From the NCBI GenBank assembly GCA_028067895.1, contig JAPTUI010000029.1, forward strand, positions 1 through 6,937: 6,937 nt of DNA. The letters run 5' to 3'. How positions within the stretch are numbered: position 1 is the first letter of the stretch; each line of letters begins with the position of its first letter. The position numbers and the translations under genes are program-made. This document shows positions 1 through 6,592 of this stretch, one piece after another. Origin of the DNA: Pseudomonadota bacterium. GTDB taxonomy: Bacteria > Pseudomonadota > Gammaproteobacteria > Steroidobacterales > Steroidobacteraceae. Under the pieces are notes generated by a model. The model was given only the letters and a program-made list of their open reading frames with translations. It ran no database searches and was not told where the DNA came from.

Positions 1-1347
1 CCGGGCCGGGTCGATGCCGCGGCCGGTGAGGTGCACGCTCCAGCGCTTCACGGGTGTCCAGGCGAGCGCGCCGCGCGCCTCGATCTGCCCTCCGAGCATC
101 CGCACCGTGGCGTGTTGGATGGTCAGTCCGCTCGCGGACAGCGTCGCGCCGAGCGTCACGGGCACCGGCAGCGCCGGACCCACCTGCGCGAGCCCGTGTG
201 CGGCGAGAGCATAAGGGAGCCGCCCGCTGAGCGTGAATTCGCCCGAGGGGCTGCGCGCGCGCGCCGCCGCGTCGAGCGGCCAGCGCAGCCCGCGCCACCG
301 GCCATGCAGTTGCAGATCCGGCCGTCCGCCCCCGAAACGCACCGAGCCGGCACCGCTCAGCACCGTGGCGCTGGATGGATGCGCGAGCACGAAGCGGCGC
401 GCGCTGAGCACCTCGGCGCCGTAGCGACCGTCGAGCTGCACGTGAAAGAGGCCGGCGTGCAGCCCCTGCGGATCGACGGTTCCGCCGAGACGAAAGCCGT
501 CCAGCCCGCCGGTGAGCGCCAGCTGCGCCGCGATGCGACCGAAGCGTCCGGTGCGATGCCAGGTGCGCAGGTCGAGCCCGCGGATGCCGAGCTCGCTCTG
601 CGTCGTCCACCGGCCGTGCTGATCGTGCAGTGTCCCATTCAGCGTCGCGTGGAACGGGGCGCTGAGGTGCGCCTTGAGCGTCATGACCGCGATGTTGCCG
701 CGCAGCGCCAGTTGACCTTGCCAGCGCGGCTGGCGCGGCGGACTCAAGGTGAAATCGCCGCCGACGGTGAGCTGCAGCGGCCGGGCCGCGTGCAGCGCCG
801 CCGCCAAGTGGTATGTCGCCTGCCCCATGCGCAGCGAGAAGTCGGTCACGTGCAGATCCCGATGCCCGATCTGCACGGCGCCACGGAGACCGGTGCCCTC
901 GAGGCGCCGGCCGTTCTCGAGCACCAGCTGCACGGCGCCCACCTGCGCATGCAGCACCCGGATATCCAGACCCCACGGCAGGAATTTCGGCGCAATCACC
1001 GGCAGCGGGCGCACCGGTTTGACGCGGATGTACGCGGCACGAATGCGGGTCTCGGGACTGACCAGCGTGTGCCAGGAGAGCGCCGAGAGATGCACGCGCG
1101 TGTACACGTGATCGAACCGCAGATAGACGTGCCGCTGATCAATCACCACCCGCTCGGCGCGCACGCCCGTGGCGAGCGTGCCGCTCACCTGCTCGATGCG
1201 CACCTCGGCCGTGCCGAAGCGCTGCGGCAGGTGCGCCACCGCGAAGCGCAGACCGCCCTGGGTGTAGAAGAGGGCGTAGGCTGCCGCGGCGAGCAGCACC
1301 GCGCTCAGGCCGACCGCCACGGCACCCCAGATCAGAACTCGGCGCAT
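1..1347 (-). CDS. tamB: TamB, inner-membrane component of the translocation and assembly module (N-terminal 449 residues, runs off the left edge)
   Basis: The minus-strand frame is open from the ATG at 1347 to base 1, with no stop in 449 codons. The protein starts MRRVLIWGAVAVG and has one hydrophobic signal-anchor helix at about residues 4-28. A TamB-like start follows (TQGGLRFAVAHLPQRFG, then EVRIEQVSGTLATGVRAERV), and after it long stretches of alternating hydrophobic/polar beta-strand sequence, as expected for the periplasm-spanning beta-taco. TamB anchors in the inner membrane and works with TamA in outer-membrane protein insertion and in phospholipid transport between the membranes. The family's conserved C-terminal DUF490 region lies outside the window; full-length members usually exceed 1,000 residues. 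The start is supported by GAGGA at 1358-1362, 10 nt upstream, overlapping the tamA stop codon. Only 13 bp separate it from tamA, so the two are co-transcribed. Confidence 0.9.
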   Translation of the reverse strand, partial: MRRVLIWGAVAVGLSAVLLAAAAYALFYTQGGLRFAVAHLPQRFGTAEVRIEQVSGTLATGVRAERVVIDQRHVYLRFDHVYTRVHLSALSWHTLVSPETRIRAAYIRVKPVRPLPVIAPKFLPWGLDIRVLHAQVGAVQLVLENGRRLEGTGLRGAVQIGHRDLHVTDFSLRMGQATYHLAAALHAARPLQLTVGGDFTLSPPRQPRWQGQLALRGNIAVMTLKAHLSAPFHATLNGTLHDQHGRWTTQSELGIRGLDLRTWHRTGRFGRIAAQLALTGGLDGFRLGGTVDPQGLHAGLFHVQLDGRYGAEVLSARRFVLAHPSSATVLSGAGSVRFGGGRPDLQLHGRWRGLRWPLDAAARARSPSGEFTLSGRLPYALAAHGLAQVGPALPVPVTLGATLSASGLTIQHATVRMLGGQIEARGALAWTPVKRWSVHLTGRGIDPAR

Positions 1348-1360
1348 CGCTCAGCGTTCC

Positions 1361-3307
1361 TCATAGCCGCGGCGAGAAGTTGATGTACAAACGCGGGCTG
1401 CCCGGCGCCGAGAGCGGCTCGCCGACGTCGATGCCGAGCGTCATCACCGGCAAGCGCACGCGAAACCCGATGCCGGCGCCGTACTGCAGCAGGTGCGCAA
1501 TGTGAAAGCTGTTGAACACGTTGCCGTAGTCGAAGAATGCGGCCACGCCGAAGTTATGCGGCAGGTCGCGGTCGATCTCCACCGAGCCGCTGATCATGTC
1601 CTTGCCACCGGCCTGCGCCGGTTGGAGTGGACACTGCGACGGGTTGGGCACGTTCTGCGGGGCGCTCGCACCGCCGTAGCAGGTGTAGGTGACGTTGTTC
1701 ACCTGATAGGCGCCCGTGGCATAGAAGATCTGGGTCGGCGAGAGCGAGTTGTACTCGAAACCGCGCACGCTGCCCTCGCCGCCGGCGAAGAAGCGCAGCA
1801 CCGGCGGGACGTCGTTGAAGTGCGACGCCGCGGTCGCCCCGAACTCATCGCGCAGCAGCAAATGCCAGCGCGGAGCGAAGTTGAACACCCGCTCGAGCTG
1901 CACGCGCAGCTGCAGAAAATTCGCCCGCGAGCCGAGCGCGCCGTGCGAGCCACGCAGCACGATCGATACCCCGTGTTCGAAAATCGGCTCACCAAAATAG
2001 CCGCTCGGGACCGAGGTGATCTCGACCCCCGGCACGAGCATGTTGCCCACCACGCTGGCGACCGCGTTGGGTGCCGGCACGCTCGTGCCGGCGAGCTCGC
2101 ACTGGGTCCCGGCTGCGTTGAGGATGCCGCCGGGGCAAATCGCCCCGTTGACCGAGCCGGTGGCGTGCATGGCATCGAGGAACCACACGGTCTGCCAGCG
2201 CCCCGTGACTCGGGTGAGGTGCACCCCGAACGTCATGGTGCGCGCATCCACCGCGGCGAGCTGACGCTGCTCGACGCTCGCGGTGAAGGTGAGATTCTCG
2301 GTGGCCGGGTCGCCGATCGGGATGACGTAGCGGCTCTGCAGGCTGTATTTCGTCAGCTGTGCGGCCTCCAGATCGACGCTCATCCGGTCGCCTTCGCGGT
2401 TCACCCGCCGATCCTGCCAGCTGACGATGCCGCGGGCGCCAGTGTCGGTGGCGTAGCCGGCGGCGAAGGAGTAGACGTTGCGCCGGCTCGAATTGGCGCG
2501 GATGTGCACCGGTACGGTGTGCCGCGCTTTGTCGGGCTTGCCGGGCACCACCTCGAGATCGGAGAAGTAGCCGGTATCATCGAGCACGAACTGGGTGCGC
2601 AGCAGCTGCGTCAGGTCGAACGGCTGCCCGTGCCGATACCGCAGGTAGCGCCGCACCAGCGCATCGGTGAGCGTGTGCTGCGTGATCTGCGTCGAGCCGA
2701 AACGGTAGCGCGCACCGGTGGCGAGCGTGAGAAAGACGCTGGCACGGCGCTTGGCCGGATCGACCTGGATCTGGTGACGGGTGAGGCGCGCGTCGAGGTA
2801 ACCATAGGTCGCGGCGGTCTGCAGCAGCTCGCCCTTGAGGCGCTCGTAGGCCGCCTCGTCGAGGCGCTGCCCGGACTTGAGCGGCACATGATCGGTGATG
2901 CGGGTGAAGCGCGTATCACCGGCGCCGGCGCCGGTGACCTTGACGTCCACCGTCTGCAGCAGCACCGGCGGGCCCGGATCGATCTCGAGCACCACGCGCC
3001 AGCGGTCCGCTCCGGTGCGGCGGACCGTTGGATGGACGGTGGGCTGGAAGTACCCGTACGGCTCGAGCGCCGAGTCCACCTCGCTCTGCACCCGGTTCTC
3101 GAGCCGCTCAATGATGGCGGCATCCAGGTGCTTGCTGTCCTTGTAGCGCTCGAAGCTCAGGTAGGCGAGCACGTTGGCGCGCAGCTCGCCCTGAACGCCA
3201 TGGAGGGTCAGCGCGATACCGGCGTGCGCGGTGGCGGCGAGCGGCAACAGCAGCGCGATCGCGACTCGCGCCCACCGAGCCTCGCGGAACCGATTGCGAC
3301 TCGCCAT
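1361..3307 (-). CDS. tamA: TamA, Omp85-family outer-membrane barrel of the translocation and assembly module
   Basis: This 648-residue protein starts with a signal peptide (about residues 1-29, likely cut after AHA). Three POTRA-type periplasmic domains follow at roughly 31-112, 117-195 and 199-272, and then a 16-stranded-type barrel to the C-terminus. The Omp85 signature RFFAGGEGSVRGFEY is at 505-519, with the lid-loop RGF at 515-517. The preceding DVPPVLRFFAGG closely matches E. coli TamA. The last strand ends LYINFSPRL, a plausible beta-signal. E. coli TamA has 577 residues; the extra length here lies largely in two barrel-loop insertions, about 385-435 and 538-570, each carrying two cysteines (391/403 and 543/559). 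A TAG lies in frame directly before the ATG, so no longer form is possible. The only Shine-Dalgarno-like GGAG is rather far, 12 nt upstream. It is first in an operon with tamB. Confidence 0.95.
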   Translation of the reverse strand: MASRNRFREARWARVAIALLLPLAATAHAGIALTLHGVQGELRANVLAYLSFERYKDSKHLDAAIIERLENRVQSEVDSALEPYGYFQPTVHPTVRRTGADRWRVVLEIDPGPPVLLQTVDVKVTGAGAGDTRFTRITDHVPLKSGQRLDEAAYERLKGELLQTAATYGYLDARLTRHQIQVDPAKRRASVFLTLATGARYRFGSTQITQHTLTDALVRRYLRYRHGQPFDLTQLLRTQFVLDDTGYFSDLEVVPGKPDKARHTVPVHIRANSSRRNVYSFAAGYATDTGARGIVSWQDRRVNREGDRMSVDLEAAQLTKYSLQSRYVIPIGDPATENLTFTASVEQRQLAAVDARTMTFGVHLTRVTGRWQTVWFLDAMHATGSVNGAICPGGILNAAGTQCELAGTSVPAPNAVASVVGNMLVPGVEITSVPSGYFGEPIFEHGVSIVLRGSHGALGSRANFLQLRVQLERVFNFAPRWHLLLRDEFGATAASHFNDVPPVLRFFAGGEGSVRGFEYNSLSPTQIFYATGAYQVNNVTYTCYGGASAPQNVPNPSQCPLQPAQAGGKDMISGSVEIDRDLPHNFGVAAFFDYGNVFNSFHIAHLLQYGAGIGFRVRLPVMTLGIDVGEPLSAPGSPRLYINFSPRL

Positions 3308-3346
3308 CTAGCGTTGAAACTCCGGCCGGCATGCCAAAAACGCATC

Positions 3347-3374
3347 ATTGTAGTCCGAGCCGACTGCGTTTCAC
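3347..3374 (-). promoter_or_regulatory. Putative sigma-70 promoter of tamAB
   Basis: On the minus strand the gap between the NRDE gene and tamA holds TACAAT (3347-3352), five of six matches to the -10 consensus. GTGAAA (3369-3374), four of six matches to the -35, lies 16 bp upstream. Transcription would start near 3340, leaving a leader of about 33 nt before the tamA ATG. This suggests tamAB can be transcribed independently of the upstream nudC unit. It was found by eye only; read-through from upstream is equally possible, because no clear terminator is visible in the 89-bp gap (3308-3396). Confidence 0.5.
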
Positions 3375-3396
3375 GGCGCGCGGTTCCCGGCCGCAC

Positions 3397-4167
3397 TCAG
3401 CACCACTCCTGCGCACCCAGGCGGTAGTCGCGTTCGGCGACGGGCCGGCCCTGCCGGTCGAAGGCGCGCTCGCGCATCCAGAGCGCTCCGTCCGACTCGA
3501 GCAGCAGCACCGTGGAGCAGCGCGTCCCGAATTGCGGATGCTCGACGAACGGCGCGGCGAGCGCGCGCTCGCGCGAGCCACTCGGGTAGTCGCACAGGCC
3601 CGCCGGGCGGCGGTCATCGAGCAGCGCCAGCAGTCCGGCCGGCGCATCGGCCGGTGTCGCCTCGGCGAGCCACTGCTCGAACGCACGGCGCACCCGGATG
3701 AGTTTCGGCCAGGGCGTATCGAGGCGATGATTCGAGAGCCCGTAGACGCCCGGCGCCAGGCGCCGCTCGAACGGCGCGATGCGGTTCGAGGCGTACCAGA
3801 GGGAGTCTCCATCGGCGAGCAGCAGATTGAACCCGCCGTAGCCCTCCGCCTGCGGCGCGAGCGCGCGCAGGTACGCCGCGGGGCTGTGCGCCTCGCGCAG
3901 GTACCCCGGAATCAGCGCCCCGCGCGAGGGTGCCCCGGGCGCAGCGCCCGGCTGTTCGCGGTAGTTGGTCAGCACCCCGAAGCGGCGGCGCCGATCGATG
4001 CCGAGCCAGGTGCCACCGGCGCGCAGGTCCCGGCCGGCGAGCAGGTGGCTCGCATCGGTCCACGGCGCGAGCGCCGCGGCGGGCCGGTCGTGATATTCGT
4101 CGCGGTTGGCCGCGACGATCAGCCGATACCGAGGATGCACGTCCCAGGCCAGGACCAGCAGGCACAC
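3397..4167 (-). CDS. NRDE/TANGO2-family protein (GTG start)
   Basis: This 256-residue protein begins MCLLVLAWDVHPRYRLIVAANRDE. Its MC start and Asn-Arg-Asp-Glu motif (residues 21-24) define the NRDE/TANGO2 family. Other family landmarks are a GGTWLGID-type segment near 51-58, GFNLLLAD, YGLSNHRLDTPWPKL and, near the end, FGTRCSTVLLL. No signal peptide or membrane segment is visible. The biochemical role of bacterial members is not established; the eukaryotic relative TANGO2 has been linked to heme and lipid/acyl-CoA handling. The frame stays open far upstream inside nudC, but the true start is the GTG at 4167: it puts Cys at position 2 as in the family, has GGAG 10 nt upstream, and overlaps the nudC stop by one base (TAGTG). 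That arrangement implies translational coupling with nudC. Confidence 0.88.
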   Translation of the reverse strand: MCLLVLAWDVHPRYRLIVAANRDEYHDRPAAALAPWTDASHLLAGRDLRAGGTWLGIDRRRRFGVLTNYREQPGAAPGAPSRGALIPGYLREAHSPAAYLRALAPQAEGYGGFNLLLADGDSLWYASNRIAPFERRLAPGVYGLSNHRLDTPWPKLIRVRRAFEQWLAEATPADAPAGLLALLDDRRPAGLCDYPSGSRERALAAPFVEHPQFGTRCSTVLLLESDGALWMRERAFDRQGRPVAERDYRLGAQEWC

Positions 4168-5084
4168 TAGAGCGGCGCTCCGAGCCAGGCCTCGATCAGA
4201 CGCCGGGAAATCGAGTGCGGCGGTGGCAGCGTGATCGACCCGCTGCGCACCTCGGCACGGGAGAACCAGCGCGCATCCTCGAGTTCCCGCCCGACGCGCA
4301 CCGCGCCCGGAGCCCCGAGCGCCTGGAAGCCGAGCATCAGCGAGGCCGGAAACGGCCAGGGCTGAGAGGAATCGTACCGGCAGCCGAGCACGTGGATGCC
4401 GGTTTCCTCCATCACTTCGCGCCGCACGGCGTCCTCGAGACTCTCGCCCGGTTCGACGAAGCCGGCGATGGTGGAGTAGCGGCCCGTCGGCCAACTGGCC
4501 TGCCGCCCGAGCAGGGCCTGCTCGCCCTCGGTCACGAGCACGATGATCGCCGGATCGATGCGCGGAAAGTATTCCTCGGCGCAGGCCGGGTCGGCGCAGA
4601 CCAGGCTGTGGCCGGCGCGGGCCGGCAGCGTCGGCCCGCCACAGACGCCGCAATAGCGCCGCCGGGCCCGCCAGAGTGCGAGCGCGCGGGCGTAGGCGAG
4701 CAGGCCCGCCTCGTCGGCCTCCAGCTGCGGGGAAAGCGGCCGCAGCTCCTCAAACGTGCTGCCCTCGGGCAACTCGGCGTCCGGCCATTCCGGCGCGAGC
4801 GACAGCAGCACGCAGCGGCGCTCGCGGTACCAGCCGAGCAGCACGAAGCGCTCCGGCTCGGCCGCCGCCACCGCCGGGTGGCGGCCGGACACGAAGGCGA
4901 CGTGCGGCTGCGGCGCACTGCGGACCAGCTGACGCGTGCCGCGTGCGAGCAGGAACTGGCAGTGCGGATCGGCGAGCGCACGCTCGAGCCAGTCGGCCTC
5001 CTCGCGCACCTCGGTGCGACGATCGATATAGGTACCGGAGAAGAAATTCGGGCGAACGGGATTCATGGCGAAGCTGCGATGCAT
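4167..5084 (-). CDS. nudC: NudC, NADH pyrophosphatase / Nudix hydrolase
   Basis: This 305-residue cytosolic protein hydrolyses NAD(H) to NMN(H) and AMP, and family members remove NAD caps from RNA. An N-terminal domain (about 1-130) precedes a four-cysteine zinc ribbon, C145-x2-C148 with C163-x4-C168. The Nudix domain follows, with a complete Nudix box at 208-230: G208, E214, R222-E223, E226-E227, G229. The NudC-specific motif SQPWPFP is at 240-246, so all expected catalytic and specificity elements are present. Two starts are possible: M1 at 5084, which directly abuts the preceding stop (TGAATG), and M7 at 5066 (MNPVRPNFFSG). Neither has a strong ribosome binding site; I prefer 5084 because of the abutting stop. 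It is the middle gene of the three-gene unit and overlaps the NRDE start. Confidence 0.95.
   Translation of the reverse strand: MHRSFAMNPVRPNFFSGTYIDRRTEVREEADWLERALADPHCQFLLARGTRQLVRSAPQPHVAFVSGRHPAVAAAEPERFVLLGWYRERRCVLLSLAPEWPDAELPEGSTFEELRPLSPQLEADEAGLLAYARALALWRARRRYCGVCGGPTLPARAGHSLVCADPACAEEYFPRIDPAIIVLVTEGEQALLGRQASWPTGRYSTIAGFVEPGESLEDAVRREVMEETGIHVLGCRYDSSQPWPFPASLMLGFQALGAPGAVRVGRELEDARWFSRAEVRSGSITLPPPHSISRRLIEAWLGAPL
4178..4181 (-). promoter_or_regulatory. Ribosome binding site deciding the GTG start of the NRDE gene
   Basis: Read on the minus strand this is GGAG, with a 10-nt spacer to the GTG at 4167. It lies inside the last codons of nudC, supports the GTG over upstream in-frame starts, and fits the one-base stop/start overlap. 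Confidence 0.55.
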
Positions 5085-5651
5085 TCAGGCGCCGCGCGCG
5101 GTGCGGGCTCCTTTGGGGGGAAGACAATGATCGCACCAGCGGCGGCGAATCGGAAAGCGCTCGAGGACCATCAGGCCGTGGCATTTGGCGCAGCGGCGCA
5201 CCGTCAGCGGCTCACCGGCGCGCAGGCATTCGGCGAGAAACACGGCGTGCTCGAACGAGATCGCCGGCTCCGGCACGAGGTTGCAATAGTAATCGTAGAC
5301 GTCGCAGAGCAGTGTTCCGACCCGCAGCCCCGCGGCTGCCGGTCGGGTGCGTCGTACCGCCGGCTCCTCGCGGACCAGGCCGCAGGCACAGTACGCCGCG
5401 GCGAGCAGCGAGGCCTCCAGGCGGACCCGCGCCGTGCGGGTGAAAAATCCGGCCTGCTGCGGCGATTTGCCGCGATGACGCGGCAGTTCGCGTGCACCGC
5501 CGCAATAGCGCTGCCAGAGCTTGCGGATGCGGTGGTCGGTGAGTCCGGTGAAGATGCGGATGGTGCGCGTGCGGGCCTCGTAGCGCACGAAGCGCAGCGC
5601 CAGATGAAAGTTCTCGAGCTCCCCCTCGTAGCGATCCTCGACGATACGCAT
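5085..5651 (-). CDS. FlhC-family zinc transcriptional regulator, not next to an ordinary flhD
   Basis: This 188-residue protein is close in length to E. coli FlhC (192). The C-terminal zinc site is C154-x2-C157-x15-C173-x2-C176 followed by PP. E. coli FlhC has the same layout, C-x2-C-x16-C-x2-C followed by PP and a basic tail. The N-terminal part fits the FlhC pattern of a helix and then a DNA-binding-like segment (RIFTGLTDHRIRKLWQRY, 32-49); a region near 75-91 (ARVRLEASLLAAAYCACGL) matches the FlhC core helix. FlhC normally works in a complex with FlhD as master activator of flagellar genes. No flagellar gene is present here, so another regulon is likely. The start at 5651 has a strong ribosome site (AAGGAA, about 6 nt upstream). 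It is first in the unit with nudC, whose ATG abuts its TGA. Family assignment is by recognition, not database search. Confidence 0.78.
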   Translation of the reverse strand: MRIVEDRYEGELENFHLALRFVRYEARTRTIRIFTGLTDHRIRKLWQRYCGGARELPRHRGKSPQQAGFFTRTARVRLEASLLAAAYCACGLVREEPAVRRTRPAAAGLRVGTLLCDVYDYYCNLVPEPAISFEHAVFLAECLRAGEPLTVRRCAKCHGLMVLERFPIRRRWCDHCLPPKGARTARGA

Positions 5652-5691
5652 GGCGCTTCCTTCCTTCCCGGTCGAACCGTGCCGCGCATTC

Positions 5692-5751
5692 CCCCCAGAG
5701 ACGCCATTGTCGACCTTTGCGGACGATGTGCAATGGCGTGAATCTGCGAAA
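5692..5751 (+). repeat. 60-bp inverted repeat, copy 1
   Basis: All 60 bases equal the reverse complement of 6878-6937; the copies diverge right after 5751 (A here, G in the other copy read in the same direction). Inside lies a perfect 9-bp inverted arm pair, ACGCCATTG (5701-5709) and CAATGGCGT (5731-5739), with 21 nt between, so the element could fold into a hairpin or bind a dimeric protein. The outer limit is unknown because the other copy ends at the window edge; the match could be longer. Confidence 0.9.
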
Positions 5752-5812
5752 AATAATGCAAATGCAGGGGTGCGCCCGGCCGCGGCAGCGCTACCATCGG
5801 TGCGGGGACGAG

Positions 5813-5832
5813 GGTCACACGAAGGTCACACG
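5813..5832 (+). repeat. Tandem direct repeat just upstream of the unknown gene
   Basis: GGTCACACG occurs at 5813-5821 and again at 5824-5832, an 11-bp period or about one helical turn. The second copy overlaps the ribosome binding site GGAGG (5832-5836) by one base. It could be an operator placing two proteins on the same DNA face, or a small duplication. Confidence 0.6.
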
Positions 5833-5836
5833 GAGG
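5832..5836 (+). promoter_or_regulatory. Ribosome binding site GGAGG that sets the start at 5844
   Basis: GGAGG ends 7 nt before ATG 5844. The in-frame GTG at 5841 would be only 4 nt away, so the ATG is preferred. Confidence 0.7.
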
Positions 5837-5843
5837 ATGCGTG

Positions 5844-6509
5844 ATGTCCGACCACGAAGGGGATGCCCGCAACGGGCGCGGTCCAGGGGTTGCAGGACCG
5901 CCGCGGGAAGTGATCGAAGCACTGCCCGAACTAAATGAGTTTTGTTTCCAGGTACTCGCCGAGCAGGCGCGGGCGGGCAGCCCGCACCGCGCGGCGCAGC
6001 AGATCGCCGAGGGGTGGCTCGCGCTCGATGCGCCGGCCCGGCGGCGCGCAGCCGGGCAGCCGTACCTGCTGTTCGATGCCGGCTTCGCTGATCCGCACCG
6101 CTGGCAGAATCTTGACCTGACGCGTCACGTCAACGACCTGCCGCCGGAGGCGGCCTACGAGCGCGTGTTCACTGTGACGCGGGCCGTCACGGCCACGGAA
6201 CTGGTGTTCATCTACGCCTGGTCGCTCGCTCGCCGGCACGCCGTCCAGGCACGGCTGGTGCTCGGTATGCACCCGCTGTGCGCCGAGTGGATCGCGGCGC
6301 ACAGCGTGCTTGGCGCTCATCAGCTGGGCAGCCGGCTGTGGCCGTGGCTGCGCCCTCGCTGGCTGAACACCCCGGAACTCTGGGCCGAGCTGCTGCAGGG
6401 CGCCGCCGAGGGCGGTGCAGCGCACCAGCGCGCACGGCTGCAGGGCATGCGGCTGCTCGCTGCGGAAACCGCGGCCGCACTGCGCCACAGCGGGCACGAC
6501 GCGCTCTAA
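5844..6509 (+). CDS. Unrecognised 221-residue protein, possibly two fused FlhD-like units
   Basis: I do not recognise this family outright. It is soluble-looking, mostly helical and rich in Ala, Leu, Arg and Trp, with no signal peptide. It seems to hold two copies of one unit. Unit 1 (about 29-90) is a helix with LNEFCFQVLAEQAR ending in LLFDAGFADPHRWQNL. Unit 2 (about 117-184) is a helix with ELVFIYAWSLAR ending in LRPRWLNTPELWAELL. Both end in P-x2-W-x2-L. The ends resemble FlhD's FRFDDHQTITRL, and RLVLGMHPLCAEWIAAHS resembles FlhD's RLGISEEMADLLASLT. The length is nearly twice that of FlhD (about 116). It lies divergent to the FlhC-like gene, which fits a partner role. The coding call rests on a strong ribosome site, GC-rich third positions and an intact frame; the FlhD link is by-eye inference. 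Confidence 0.75.
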   Translation: MSDHEGDARNGRGPGVAGPPREVIEALPELNEFCFQVLAEQARAGSPHRAAQQIAEGWLALDAPARRRAAGQPYLLFDAGFADPHRWQNLDLTRHVNDLPPEAAYERVFTVTRAVTATELVFIYAWSLARRHAVQARLVLGMHPLCAEWIAAHSVLGAHQLGSRLWPWLRPRWLNTPELWAELLQGAAEGGAAHQRARLQGMRLLAAETAAALRHSGHDAL

Positions 6510-6545
6510 GGGCACGTCCCGGGCGCACGGTCACTCAGCACCCCG

Positions 6546-6579
6546 GTGCCGCGGCCCGAAGGGCCGCCGCCGGGGGCAC
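6546..6579. terminator. GC-rich hairpin between convergent genes, possible bidirectional terminator
   Basis: GCGGCCC (6551-6557) pairs perfectly with GGGCCGC (6561-6567) across a GAA loop. An outer GTGCC (6546-6550) / GGCAC (6575-6579) pair can extend the stem across an internal loop. It lies in the 83-bp gap between the stop of the unknown gene and the stop of the asparaginase fragment, where a terminator is expected. There is no T-tract on either side, so it is not a classical intrinsic terminator. Confidence 0.4.
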
Positions 6580-6592
6580 GGGCTGCGCTCAC

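Larger units (their letters stand above)
5652..5843. promoter_or_regulatory. Divergent intergenic region between the FlhC-like gene and the unknown plus-strand gene
   Basis: These 192 bp must hold the start signals for both outward-facing genes. From left to right they contain a GGAA-rich ribosome site for the FlhC-like gene, the 60-bp repeat (5692-5751), and the only AT-rich island (about 5741-5767). The island includes AATAAT at 5752-5757 and a tandem AATGCA pair at 5755-5766. A tandem 11-bp-period repeat (5813-5832) runs into the ribosome site of the plus-strand gene. No convincing paired -35/-10 was found in either direction. The arrangement suggests shared control, but that is inference. 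Confidence 0.5.

Noticed and set aside
1350..1360. CTCAGCGTTCC shared by the tamA-tamB gap and the asparaginase stop region near 6593
   Set aside because: An 11-base match in GC-rich sequence overlapping gene ends, without symmetry or further similarity, is best seen as chance.
31..1383. 450-codon plus-strand open frame
   Set aside because: It is the codon-aligned antisense of tamB. High GC removes stop codons from this frame, and the product is His/Arg/Ala-rich without family features.
1493..3427. 644-codon plus-strand open frame
   Set aside because: It runs antisense to the well-supported tamA, has Arg/His/Gly/Val-rich composition and no recognisable domain.
3397..4653. Longer 418-codon version of the NRDE protein
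   Set aside because: The extra 162 codons lie out of frame inside nudC and would push the conserved MC start and NRDE motif far from the N-terminus.
3930..5741. 603-codon plus-strand open frame
   Set aside because: It is a shadow across NRDE, nudC and the FlhC-like gene, each of which has clear motifs on the other strand.
5692..5751. Reading the 60-bp repeat as an integron attC site or an IS terminal repeat
   Set aside because: No attC core sites are visible, no transposase lies between the copies, and no target-site duplication can be seen because one copy ends at the window edge.
5729..5757. Sigma-70 promoter for the unknown gene using AATAAT as -10
   Set aside because: The -10 is reasonable, but the hexamers at 16-18 bp upstream match the -35 poorly, so I mention the AT-rich island only.
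5931..6515. 194-codon minus-strand open frame opposite the unknown gene
   Set aside because: The plus-strand gene has a strong ribosome site and GC-rich third positions; the minus frame has neither and looks like a shadow.
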